Part shown: one piece after another, positions 18,300-26,393 of the stretch
Layout of the letters: each line of letters opens with the position of its first letter
How positions within the stretch are numbered: position 1 is the first letter of the stretch
Assembly (NCBI GenBank): GCA_902500995.1
Contig: CABVSR010000006.1
Span: 110,092 to 174,091, forward strand
Direction of reading: 5' to 3'
DNA length: 64,000 nucleotides
Origin: an uncultured Nitrospira sp.
Lineage (GTDB): Bacteria > Nitrospirota > Nitrospiria > Nitrospirales > Nitrospiraceae
Made by a program: the position numbers and the translations under genes
Notes under the pieces: model-generated
Seen by the model: only the letters and a program-made list of their open reading frames with translations
Databases searched by the model: none
What the model was told of the DNA's origin: nothing

Positions 18300-18716
18300 G
18301 TGACCATCGACTCGATTACGCTCGTCTTGCCCATCCCACCCAGCGTGAACCACCAGTACGCCACCGTCAACGGCCGCCGTCTGCTCTCCGCAAAGGGACG
18401 CGCATATAAAGACTTCGTCGGACAGCAAATTGTGGTCGCGCTAGCCCGATCGCCGCATCGTGCGACGCTCAGACAGACCTTGCAGCAGTCGGGCCTTGCG
18501 TTGTCGATCCACTTTTTCTTCGCCTCCGCGCTGCGTCGGGATACCGACGGCGGGCTCAAGATCGCGCAGGATGCGTTATGCGAGGGGCTGGGCCTCAACG
18601 ACAATCTGGTCGTCGAAACCCATCTCTACAAACATCAGGATCGCGACAATCCCCGTATGGAAATCCGGTTGGGCGTGGCGCCCTCGCCAGCACCAGATCC
18701 GCTGTTTCCTGACTGA
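18300..18716 (+). CDS. RusA-like Holliday junction resolvase
   Basis: A 138-residue protein of the RusA endonuclease family, often phage- or plasmid-encoded, that cleaves four-way DNA junctions. It has the N-terminal LPIPPSVNHQYATVNG segment and the acidic core RRDTDGGLKIAQDALC...GLNDNLVVE, corresponding to the metal-binding aspartates (D-x-D...D...ND). The usual DxDN is DTDGG here. The start is set at the GTG at 18300; an open extension upstream to 18129 has Arg/Ser-rich sequence unlike the family. No other phage gene is nearby, so it appears to be a resident or domesticated copy. Confidence 0.75.
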   Translation: MTIDSITLVLPIPPSVNHQYATVNGRRLLSAKGRAYKDFVGQQIVVALARSPHRATLRQTLQQSGLALSIHFFFASALRRDTDGGLKIAQDALCEGLGLNDNLVVETHLYKHQDRDNPRMEIRLGVAPSPAPDPLFPD

Positions 18717-18797
18717 CGCGCGGCCGGGCTGCGTTGAGGCCCAGCCACCGTTCAGCGACAGGCGGAGCCGAGACGATGGCCGGGTGAGACCGGCTTG

Positions 18798-20066
18798 ATG
18801 CCGCCCGACGGACGACCAACACTCGTTATGGCACACCGACCCATTACCATCGACGCGCTCCGCATCGGCATGCATGTCGCCAAACTCGATGTGGCCTGGT
18901 TTCGCTCACCTTTCATGCGCCACTCGTTTCTGATTCAAACCGACGAGCAGATCGAGAAGCTGCGGCGCGCGGGCGTCAAACATCTCAGCATCGATCCCAC
19001 CCGCGGGCTCGACCTCCAAGATCCAACATCGGTCTCCGAACAGCCATTGTCTCTCGCCCAGCAACCTGCGCCTTTTCCGGCAGGGAAATCACCGGAGATC
19101 CGCTCGCTCGCCGCCATGGCTCAGGAACTGCTGGCGGCCAGGTCAGCGCGCGCCAAACTGGAAGAATCCGTTCATACGGCCTTTTCTCGCATTACCAAAA
19201 CCGGCATCGTCGATCCCGAAGAGGCCAGCCATACGGTCCACGCCATCAGCGCCGTGGCTCAGTCACTGAACACCCATGCGTTATTCATGGTCTTCAGCCA
19301 GGGGCGCGAACCCAATGCGCCCGTCAGTCAACATGCGCTCGCCACCTGCAGTTTTTCGATGATCCTCGCGCATGCCGCCGACTATAATTTACTGGCCATC
19401 CAGGAGTTGGCCACCGGCGCCCTGTTGCATGACCTCGGGTTGTTGCACGTGCCGGCCGCGATTCTCCAGCGCGTTCACGATACCTCCACCACGCTCTCCG
19501 AACAGCAGCGGCGGACCTATGAGGCCCACCCGCGCATGGGTGCCATTCTCCTGGAACGCCGGGGCGGGTTCGCCAAAGCCGTGGAACAGATCGTCGCGGA
19601 ACATCATGCCTACTTGAACGGCGGCGGGTTTCCTGCGGAAACGGGCGGCGCGTTCACCTCGGACATGACCCGGATCGTGATGGTGACCGACCGCTACGAC
19701 GAATTGCTGACGGGATTCGGGGGCGCCTCGCCGCTGACGCCGCATCAATCACTTCAGCGGCTCTATCAGGAAGGACAGGATGGCCGCTATGAGGGCCGGC
19801 TGATTTCGCTATTCGTAAAAGTCATGGGCATCTATCCGGTTTACAGTTATGTCCAGCTCACGACCGGCGAACGTGCCATCGTCTCGGTCATCAATTCAGC
19901 AAAACTCCATCAACCGATCGTCACGATCACGCACGATCCTTCGGGAGAGGCCTACATCGTGCCGCTCGTCATCGACCTGGCGAACCAGAACGAGGAAGCT
20001 CCTCCGCGCGCAGTCCGTTCGGTGCTCGGCACCATTCCGGAAGAATTCGAACGCGCCTATCACTGA
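18798..20066 (+). CDS. HD-GYP domain protein with N-terminal DUF3391
   Basis: The 422-residue protein starts with a DUF3391 segment (TIDALRIGMHVAKLD...HSFLIQTDEQIEKLRRAG). A degenerate HD-GYP domain follows at about 170-330, with LLHDLGLLHVPA and HHAYLNGGGFP. HD-GYP proteins hydrolyse cyclic di-GMP. The HD pair is present, but the usual HHExxDGxGYP reads HHAYLNGGGFP, with three changed key positions, so activity or specificity may differ. No signal peptide is visible, so it is probably cytoplasmic. The alternative ATG at 18828 fits the domain edge equally well. Convergent with the MacB-type permease gene. Confidence 0.85.
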   Translation: MPPDGRPTLVMAHRPITIDALRIGMHVAKLDVAWFRSPFMRHSFLIQTDEQIEKLRRAGVKHLSIDPTRGLDLQDPTSVSEQPLSLAQQPAPFPAGKSPEIRSLAAMAQELLAARSARAKLEESVHTAFSRITKTGIVDPEEASHTVHAISAVAQSLNTHALFMVFSQGREPNAPVSQHALATCSFSMILAHAADYNLLAIQELATGALLHDLGLLHVPAAILQRVHDTSTTLSEQQRRTYEAHPRMGAILLERRGGFAKAVEQIVAEHHAYLNGGGFPAETGGAFTSDMTRIVMVTDRYDELLTGFGGASPLTPHQSLQRLYQEGQDGRYEGRLISLFVKVMGIYPVYSYVQLTTGERAIVSVINSAKLHQPIVTITHDPSGEAYIVPLVIDLANQNEEAPPRAVRSVLGTIPEEFERAYH

Positions 20067-20130
20067 CGTCGGATCGCGCCCAGACGCTTACCCGGAAGAT
20101 TCGGCTCATGCCGCCCTTCGGCGTGACGCC

Positions 20131-21366
20131 CTATTCGTAGCGGAGCGCTTCGATCGGGTTGAGCCGCGCAGCTTTATTGGCCGGATACAATCCAAAAAAG
20201 AGACCGACAGCCAGAGAGAAGAGAAACGCTGTCAGGATCGCATCGACCGAAATCATCGTCGGCCAGCCGGCTATGACCGTCGTCAATTGCGCCCCGGCGA
20301 TGCCCACGATGACGCCGATCATGCCGCCGAACAGACTCAGCGTCATGGCCTCGATCAGAAACTGAGTGAGTATGTGGATACGTTTCGCGCCGACGGCCAT
20401 ACGGACGCCGATCTCCTTCGTCCGTTCGGTGACCGACACCAGAAGAATGTTCATAATCCCGATGCCGCCGACCAGCAGAGAGACGGATGCGATGGCGAAC
20501 AACATGACCGTCAAAGTTTGACTCGTGCCCTCCTGCACCTTCCCGATATCGACCTGCGTTCTGATCGTAAAATCGTCGGCCTGGTCCGGTCCCAGCCGAT
20601 GCCGGGCCCGTAAGGTCTCGCGAATATGCTCCACCGCCTCGGGCAAATCGGCGCTCTGCTCGGTGGAGGCAAACAAGGCCCCCACCGACCCGAGAAACTG
20701 GCTGCCGAACACCTTGCGTTCCGCCGTGGTGAAAGGGATGAAGATGACATCATCTTGATCGGTGCCCTGGGCCGACTGGCCTTTCGGGGCCAACACCCCC
20801 ACGATGTGGAAGGGCACGTTCTTGATGCGAATCGTCGCCCCCATCGCTTCTTCGCCCGGATCGAAGAGGTTTTCCAACGTGGTCTGGCCGATCAAGGCCA
20901 CGCGAGCCGCGCTCTCCATATCGGCCTGCGTAAAGGGCCCTCCGCTGGTAAACGACCAATCGCGAATGGTGAGATAACTCGGCGACACCCCGTTGACCGG
21001 ACCGTTCCAATTACGGTTCCCGTTGACGATTTGCATCACGTCGCGCTTCGCCCAGCCGGTGTCGGATAACAGCGGGCTCCGCTTTTTCAACTCCGCCGCA
21101 TCGTTGATCGTCAACGTCACCGCTCCGCCCTGCCCACCGCGGACCCCGCTGACCGTCGTGGAGCCGGGCATGATGACGATGACATTCGTCCCCATGCTCG
21201 CCACCTGGGCCTGAACCGCCGCGCGGGCACCCTGGCCGATACTGACCATGGCAATCACCGCCCCTACGCCGATGACGATGCCGAGCATGGTGAGACCGGC
21301 GCGCAGCCGATTGCGATGCAAAATCCGCAAGGCGGTCATGACGGTCAGGAGAACAAATGCCGGCAT
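20131..21366 (-). CDS. MacB-type ABC transporter permease
   Basis: A 411-residue inner-membrane permease. One N-terminal helix (about 15-40), a MacB_PCD periplasmic domain (about 45-240) and three C-terminal helices (about 285-400) form an FtsX domain ending in KAARLNPIEALRYE. The block SVTERTKEIGVRMAVGAK is typical of MacB/FtsX proteins. It follows the ATPase gene by 7 bases and the membrane-fusion gene further upstream, making a macA-macB1-macB2 operon. Such tripartite pumps expel peptides, macrolides or siderophores with a TolC-like channel; no channel gene is present here. Confidence 0.92.
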   Translation of the reverse strand: MPAFVLLTVMTALRILHRNRLRAGLTMLGIVIGVGAVIAMVSIGQGARAAVQAQVASMGTNVIVIMPGSTTVSGVRGGQGGAVTLTINDAAELKKRSPLLSDTGWAKRDVMQIVNGNRNWNGPVNGVSPSYLTIRDWSFTSGGPFTQADMESAARVALIGQTTLENLFDPGEEAMGATIRIKNVPFHIVGVLAPKGQSAQGTDQDDVIFIPFTTAERKVFGSQFLGSVGALFASTEQSADLPEAVEHIRETLRARHRLGPDQADDFTIRTQVDIGKVQEGTSQTLTVMLFAIASVSLLVGGIGIMNILLVSVTERTKEIGVRMAVGAKRIHILTQFLIEAMTLSLFGGMIGVIVGIAGAQLTTVIAGWPTMISVDAILTAFLFSLAVGLFFGLYPANKAARLNPIEALRYE

Positions 21367-21373
21367 CGGTGGC

Positions 21374-22084
21374 CTAGGTCACAGCGGACAGGTGAGGGGC
21401 GCGACGAACATCCTGCACGATCTGCCCGTCCTTCATGACCAGCTCGCGCGAAGCATAGCCAGCGATATCGGGCTCGTGTGTCACGAGGATAATCGTGATC
21501 CCGTCCTCGCGGTTGAGATGTTCGAGGATATCCATGATTTCACGGCTCGAGGCGGTATCGAGATTCCCGGTGGGTTCATCCGCAAACAAGATCGACGGGG
21601 CGCCGACCAATGCCCTGGCAATGGCCACGCGCTGCTGTTGGCCGCCGGAGAGCTGAGCCGGATAGTGCTGTTCCCGCCCGGCCAAGCCGACCCGCTGGAG
21701 CGCCGCGGCCGCCTGCCGGCGCTGTTCCTTGATCGAGACGCCGCGATAAAACAACGGCAATTGCGCGTTTTCCAACGCACTGGTCCGGGGAATGAGGTTG
21801 AAGTTTTGAAACACGAATCCGATCTGCCGATTACGAAGATCGGCCAGCAGGTCAGGTTTCGCGGTACTGACATCCAAGCCGTCCAGGTGGTAACGGCCCC
21901 GCGAGGGCTGGTCCAGGCAACCGAGCAGATTCATCAAGGTGGACTTGCCCGATCCCGAGGTGCCCATCACCGCAACGAATTCACCCCGGTCGATCGTCAA
22001 ATTGATGCCGCGTAGCGCCGGCACCTCGACGTCGCCGATGCGATAAATTTTCCACAGATCTTCGCACAGGATCAGGGGCGCCAC
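21374..22084 (-). CDS. MacB-type ABC transporter ATP-binding protein
   Basis: A 236-residue ATPase with Walker A GTSGSGKST, Q-loop VFQNFNLIP, signature [14 protein letters not shown], Walker [13 protein letters not shown] and H-loop ILVTHEPD. It powers the permease encoded 7 bases downstream. The start is set at the GTG at 22084, preceded by GAGG at a good distance; the open frame extends 33 codons further up, but that sequence is not family-like. Confidence 0.93.
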   Translation of the reverse strand: MAPLILCEDLWKIYRIGDVEVPALRGINLTIDRGEFVAVMGTSGSGKSTLMNLLGCLDQPSRGRYHLDGLDVSTAKPDLLADLRNRQIGFVFQNFNLIPRTSALENAQLPLFYRGVSIKEQRRQAAAALQRVGLAGREQHYPAQLSGGQQQRVAIARALVGAPSILFADEPTGNLDTASSREIMDILEHLNREDGITIILVTHEPDIAGYASRELVMKDGQIVQDVRRAPHLSAVT

Positions 22085-22224
22085 AGTGGCCTCGCAGAGA
22101 AATGTCGCTGGACCGGGTGGGAGGGCGGTTCCTCCACCCAAAAACCTAGTGCAACGGGTCTTGCACAACTGAATGATCGGCAAGCATCGGCAGGAAGCAG
22201 TTTACTGGCGGGGGTTCACCGCAC

Positions 22225-23502
22225 CTACATTCCACGATCCCGCCGCCCGCTCCGCTGTTGCCCGCCGCCGAAACCCGGAGGAAGTTCACCGGCCTTGCGC
22301 TCACTACGCGGAGACTCAATCCCGATCACGACCTGGTCCCCCTCCTGGATACCCGCCGCCGAAATTTCGACATACGACCGGTCTGAAATCCCCATCTCGA
22401 CAGGCACGCGCTCCAATTCTCCCGACGCGTCCATTTTCCACACAGCCCATTGCCGGTTCATGGGGTCCGCAGGAACACCGGCTGCCGGGCGGGCGCCTGC
22501 GCCGTTTCCATTCTTCAATGCGGTCTCCCCTCTCTCGTCCCGAACCGCCTTGGGAGGAACGAAACGCAGAGCGGCATTCGGCACCTTGAGCACATCTTCC
22601 CGTTTCTGTACGACAATGGAGACATTCGCGGTCATGCCCGGCTTCAGACGAAACTCGGGATTGTCGAATTCCACGACGACATCGTAGGTCACCACGTTCT
22701 GGATATTGATGGGGGCATTCCGCACTTGGCGCACCCGCCCTTGAAAGGCTTCTCCGGGATAGGCATCGACGGTGAACGACGCCGCTTTGCCCTCGACGAT
22801 GCCGCCGATGTCGGCCTCGCTCACATTCGTATCCACCTGCATTTTGGTGACATCTTCTGCAATCAAGAACAATGTCGGAATGGAAAAACTCGCGGAAATT
22901 CGCTGGCCGACCTCCACGAGGCGCGAAATCACCACCCCGTCGACCGGCGAGCGGATGACGGTATATTTCAAATCCAATTCGGCCGCCTGCAGCATGGCCT
23001 CCGCCTGCTTGACGGCGGCTTCCGTCACCTTCAGTTGCGCCACCGCCCCCTCGGAAGCCGTCAATGCGACATCGACTTCGTTCTGTGAAATGAATTGTTG
23101 ACCGATGAGCGACTTGGCTCGATCCAGTTCGCGACGCCGCTGCGCGAGATCCACCCGCGCTTTTTCCAATGCGGCCTTGGCATTGGCGAGGCTGGCAACG
23201 GCCTGATCACGCCTGGCTTGGTAGGGAAAGGGATCGATACGCGCGACGACCTGGTTTGCCTTCACCTTGGAATTGAAATCAGCATGCAGGCTCTCAATCA
23301 TGCCCGAGACCTGGCTGCCAACCTGGACCGTGGTGATGGGATTGATCGTCCCGGTGGCGGTCACCAGGGACACGACCGTTCCTCGCTCGACCGGCACCGT
23401 GCGGTACCGTACGGGAACCTTCCGTTCGCCGTTGAAAAACACGTATCCGGCGATCGCCAGGCCGAGTGCAAGCACCCCGACAATGATACTGACACGGCGC
23501 AT
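22225..23502 (-). CDS. MacA-like periplasmic adaptor (membrane-fusion protein)
   Basis: A 425-residue protein with an N-terminal signal-anchor helix (about 5-25) and the RND/MacA layout: barrel-sandwich halves (VGSQVSGMIESL...VIRSPVDGVVISR), an alpha-hairpin coiled coil between them (about 95-165), a beta-barrel and a C-terminal membrane-proximal domain. It bridges the inner-membrane ABC permease to an outer-membrane channel. The start at 23502 has GGAGAGGA upstream. The C-terminus is Gly/Arg-rich. First gene of the macA-macB1-macB2 set, 140 bases from the ATPase. Confidence 0.93.
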   Translation of the reverse strand: MRRVSIIVGVLALGLAIAGYVFFNGERKVPVRYRTVPVERGTVVSLVTATGTINPITTVQVGSQVSGMIESLHADFNSKVKANQVVARIDPFPYQARRDQAVASLANAKAALEKARVDLAQRRRELDRAKSLIGQQFISQNEVDVALTASEGAVAQLKVTEAAVKQAEAMLQAAELDLKYTVIRSPVDGVVISRLVEVGQRISASFSIPTLFLIAEDVTKMQVDTNVSEADIGGIVEGKAASFTVDAYPGEAFQGRVRQVRNAPINIQNVVTYDVVVEFDNPEFRLKPGMTANVSIVVQKREDVLKVPNAALRFVPPKAVRDERGETALKNGNGAGARPAAGVPADPMNRQWAVWKMDASGELERVPVEMGISDRSYVEISAAGIQEGDQVVIGIESPRSERKAGELPPGFGGGQQRSGRRDRGM

Positions 23503-23606
23503 GGACAGGCGTTCCTCTCCGCCAAGTGCTGCGGGCATTCTAGCAGAAAACAATTTGACGATGTCAGGAAGAGGTCCCCGGGTTCCTCTCGCGGAACGCC
23601 GTGGCA

Positions 23607-23649
23607 GGGAAGAAAAACGGCCGTTTGCCGGAGAGGGCAAACGGCCGTT
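23607..23649 (-). terminator. Rho-independent terminator after the lipoprotein gene at 23689-24408
   Basis: A perfect 14-bp stem (23616-23629 with 23636-23649) with a 6-base loop is followed on the minus strand by TTTTTCTTCC. It lies 40 bases beyond the stop of the lipoprotein gene and insulates it from the MacA operon. Confidence 0.9.
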
Positions 23650-23688
23650 CATGTCGCGCTGTCATGCAGCGCCGGTCTGCGCGGACGA

Positions 23689-24408
23689 TTACGGACTGAC
23701 GGTGATGCGATCCTTGATGTCGTCAAAGACGTCTTTCGTCACCACGTTCTTGGCGACCAACTCGCCTTTGACTCTATAGGGGCGGTTACTCACGATGCGG
23801 TCCGCCACATCCTGTGAAACGCCGAGCGTGAGCACGAGATCGGTCGATGGCGCCTTGTTGATATTCAGCAACGACGCAGCCGGTGCCGGCGCGTCCAATG
23901 GTGATGGCGCAGGAGCGGCCTTTGAGGAAGACCCGGCGCCGCCAAGCGGGGCGGTTACGGCCGGGGAATCCATCCCGGAAGACAGGGATCTCGACCGTTC
24001 CTTCATTTCTTTCTGATACCGCGCAACCAATGATTTCAATTGCTCATTGTGCCGGCGGGCTTCTTCGTATTCCTGCTTCACGCTTCGATTTTGCGCGCTC
24101 AGCTGCTTGACCTTGTCTTCCAGCTCCTTGGTCCTGACATCGATCGTATCGCGCTCTTTATCGCGCCCGTGTTGAATGCGCTGAAGTTCATCGCGGGCGA
24201 TCTGGCTTTCGGACCCGAACTTGGCGTTCAGGTCTTTCAAGGTCTTGACCTGTTGCTCCAGGGCATTCTTCTGCGCTCGCGCGCGCTCCAATTCGCCCCT
24301 GGTGGCATCGGCATCGGCAAGCGCCTCATGATATTTCTTGTCACTTACGCACCCGCTGACGGCCATCGCACTCATCAGCGCGAGCCCAGCCATCCACACA
24401 TGCCTCAT
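23689..24408 (-). CDS. Coiled-coil lipoprotein with C-terminal helix-hairpin-helix-like domain
   Basis: A 239-residue exported lipoprotein. It has a signal peptide with lipobox VSGC (Cys about 20), a long heptad-rich coiled coil (about 30-140, with RTKELEDKVKQLSAQN), a Pro/Ala/Ser linker and a C-terminal domain starting LLNINKAPSTDLVLTLGVS. That resembles the ComEA helix-hairpin-helix (LNINtAs.eeL..LpGi...A..I). The coiled-coil half is related in style to envelope tethers. Function unknown. The gene is monocistronic, with an excellent terminator downstream. Confidence 0.75.
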   Translation of the reverse strand: MRHVWMAGLALMSAMAVSGCVSDKKYHEALADADATRGELERARAQKNALEQQVKTLKDLNAKFGSESQIARDELQRIQHGRDKERDTIDVRTKELEDKVKQLSAQNRSVKQEYEEARRHNEQLKSLVARYQKEMKERSRSLSSGMDSPAVTAPLGGAGSSSKAAPAPSPLDAPAPAASLLNINKAPSTDLVLTLGVSQDVADRIVSNRPYRVKGELVAKNVVTKDVFDDIKDRITVSP

Positions 24409-24563
24409 GCGACCCTCCCTGTTCGATCTGGACCGATCGGACTTCTTCCCTCTTGTTGTGTGTATGCCATCACCTGAACTTTGTCAACAAGTTTGCCGAT
24501 TGCCCAGTCCAGGCCGGCAAGCGGCACTCGAGAACAAGGATCCGCCCCAAAATCCGACAGCGC

Positions 24564-24592
24564 TTGACTGCCGGTGACCAGTCTGGGAATAT
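24564..24592 (+). promoter_or_regulatory. Probable promoter of uppP
   Basis: TTGACT (24564-24569), 17-base spacer, GAATAT (24587-24592). Predicted transcription start is near 24599, which rules against the in-frame GTG at 24596 and supports the ATG at 24662 as the uppP start. Confidence 0.5.
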
Positions 24593-24661
24593 GCAGTGAC
24601 GGTTCAGGACAACCACACAACCAACCGCAGCCTTCCACACTCAGACCATCTCGCGCACACT

Positions 24662-25537
24662 ATGATGAACTGGGGCCCGGAGCTCGCCGTCATTCTCGGC
24701 ATCATTGAAGGACTGACCGAATTTCTTCCCGTCTCCTCAACCGGTCATCTCATCCTCGCGGGGCATGCCCTGGGCTTCACGGGGGACATCGCTTCCAACG
24801 TCGAGATTTCCATTCAGCTGGGCTCGATTCTGGCGATCATTGCCTACGAGCGCGCCAAACTCGCTTCGCTGGCCTCGCATGCGTTGCGCGAGCAACGGGA
24901 GTTTCGAGTATTGGTCGCCGGCCGGGGTAGGAAATCCTGGGCGGAAACGCTTCAGCAGTCGATCCATACCCAACCCAATCTTTGGTTCGTCATCGGGTTA
25001 GGCCTGGCCTTTCTCCCTGCCGCGCTGGTGGGATTTCTCGCGCACAAGTCGATTAAGGCCTACCTCTTTTCCCCGACTACCGTCGCCATTTCCTTGATCG
25101 TCGGAGGCATCATCATTCTAGCCGTTGAACGCATGCAGAACCGCGTGCATGTGAAGGAGTTGCTGCAGGTGACGCCGCGATCGGCGCTGTGGGTCGGCCT
25201 GGCGCAATGCGCCTCCTTGATTCCGGGCATGTCCCGCTCCGGTTCCACGATCGTCGGGGGCCTGTTGGCCGGCCTCGACCGGCGTGTCGCCACGGAATAT
25301 TCCTTCTTCCTGGCGCTCCCGACCATGATCATCGCCACGATCTATCAAATGCTGAAATCGCAGGCCTCGTTTTCCCAGGACGATTATGTCGCGCTCGGGA
25401 TCGGCCTCGTGGTGTCCTTCGCGGTGGCCTGGGCCGTGATTGCCGCCTTCCTCACCTACGTGCAACGCCACAGCTTGAGCCTGTTCGCCTACTACCGCAT
25501 GGTGCTGGGCGTCATCGTGCTGCTCGTGGTTCGATAA
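24662..25537 (+). CDS. uppP: Undecaprenyl-diphosphatase (BacA/UppP)
   Basis: Inner-membrane enzyme that recycles undecaprenyl pyrophosphate, the lipid carrier for peptidoglycan and O-antigen. The 291-residue protein has about eight hydrophobic helices and both signature motifs: EGLTEFLPVSSTGHL (residues 17-31) and PGMSRSGSTI. A hydrophilic cytoplasmic insert (about 75-110) is longer than in some homologues. The ATG at 24662 is chosen over a GTG at 24596 because of the promoter position. Confidence 0.95.
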   Translation: MMNWGPELAVILGIIEGLTEFLPVSSTGHLILAGHALGFTGDIASNVEISIQLGSILAIIAYERAKLASLASHALREQREFRVLVAGRGRKSWAETLQQSIHTQPNLWFVIGLGLAFLPAALVGFLAHKSIKAYLFSPTTVAISLIVGGIIILAVERMQNRVHVKELLQVTPRSALWVGLAQCASLIPGMSRSGSTIVGGLLAGLDRRVATEYSFFLALPTMIIATIYQMLKSQASFSQDDYVALGIGLVVSFAVAWAVIAAFLTYVQRHSLSLFAYYRMVLGVIVLLVVR

Positions 25538-25566
25538 ACCAATCTACAACCCGGAGTCGACTCGTT

Positions 25567-25833
25567 ATGGAAAATGCGATGGAGAGCGTCCACGTCTACG
25601 ATACGTGGGTCAAGGGCAAGAACGGCAAACTGCACTTTGACGTGATGACCACCAGTCAGGACAAGGCGTTGACACTGGCGAAACAGCATCTGGTCCGAAT
25701 CGGTGAACCGGAAGCCGTGATCACCCTCAAGGAATGTCAATTCTGCCATAGCGAACCGCTCGCGATGTTTTCCGTAGAGCAGCAACGGCAATTCCGGGAG
25801 CAAGGCGGATTCATCATCACCCTGCCGGCGTGA
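25567..25833 (+). CDS. DUF2024 family protein
   Basis: An 88-residue protein matching the DUF2024 pattern: an N-terminal VHVYDTWVKGKNGKLHFDV segment, an alpha-helical centre (ALTLAKQHLVRIGEPEA) and CQFCHSE near residue 59, ending with a GGFIITLPA strand. The function of the family is unknown; the CxxCH-like sequence is unlikely to bind haem because the protein has no signal peptide. The ATG at 25567 has GGAG about 11 bases upstream. It follows uppP by 29 bases. Confidence 0.85.
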   Translation: MENAMESVHVYDTWVKGKNGKLHFDVMTTSQDKALTLAKQHLVRIGEPEAVITLKECQFCHSEPLAMFSVEQQRQFREQGGFIITLPA

Positions 25834-25871
25834 CGGGAAGCACAGGCAGTCTTCTCTATGAGGCCCGCCTG

Positions 25872-26393
25872 TCAGGAGGGAGGATTCTCGGAGACCACCG
25901 GGCTGTGCTCCGGCTCTTTCTCCAGCGCAAAGTGGAGGATCAAAAACACCACTCCCACCGTAATGGCCGAGTCAGCCACATTAAACGCGGGCCAGTGGTA
26001 TCCGTTGATATAAAAATCGAGGAAATCGATCACTTCGCCGTAACGCAGCCGGTCCAATAGGTTTCCGATCGCTCCGCCCAGAATCCCCGCGACGCTCAAT
26101 CGCCCCATCCAGTCATCTTTCGGCATGCGCACCATGATCATGCCCAGCAAGCCCACCGCGAAGACCGAGGTCAGGCCGAAGAAGACAAACCTGAACGAGC
26201 TGCTGCTGGTGGAGAGAAAGCCGAAGGCCGCGCCGGGATTGCGAATGTAGGTGATGCTGAACAGATTGGTGATGACGGGAATGGATTCATGGAGCCGCAT
26301 GGTCTCCATGACGTAGACCTTGGTGACTTGATCCAATACGACGATCACCAGGCTCAGCAGCCCGAGCAGAAGATAACGGATGGCTGGGCTCAC
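25872..26393 (-). CDS. lspA: Lipoprotein signal peptidase (signal peptidase II)
   Basis: Inner-membrane aspartyl protease that cleaves prolipoproteins after lipidation. The 173-residue protein has four hydrophobic helices and the catalytic-Asp motifs GGAIGNLLDRL and FNVADSAITVG, plus the YIRNPGAAFGF block. It starts at a GTG at 26393 that overlaps the ileS stop codon as GTGA, indicating translational coupling. ileS-lspA pairing is widespread. Many lipoproteins in this window are its expected substrates. Confidence 0.96.
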   Translation of the reverse strand: MSPAIRYLLLGLLSLVIVVLDQVTKVYVMETMRLHESIPVITNLFSITYIRNPGAAFGFLSTSSSSFRFVFFGLTSVFAVGLLGMIMVRMPKDDWMGRLSVAGILGGAIGNLLDRLRYGEVIDFLDFYINGYHWPAFNVADSAITVGVVFLILHFALEKEPEHSPVVSENPPS

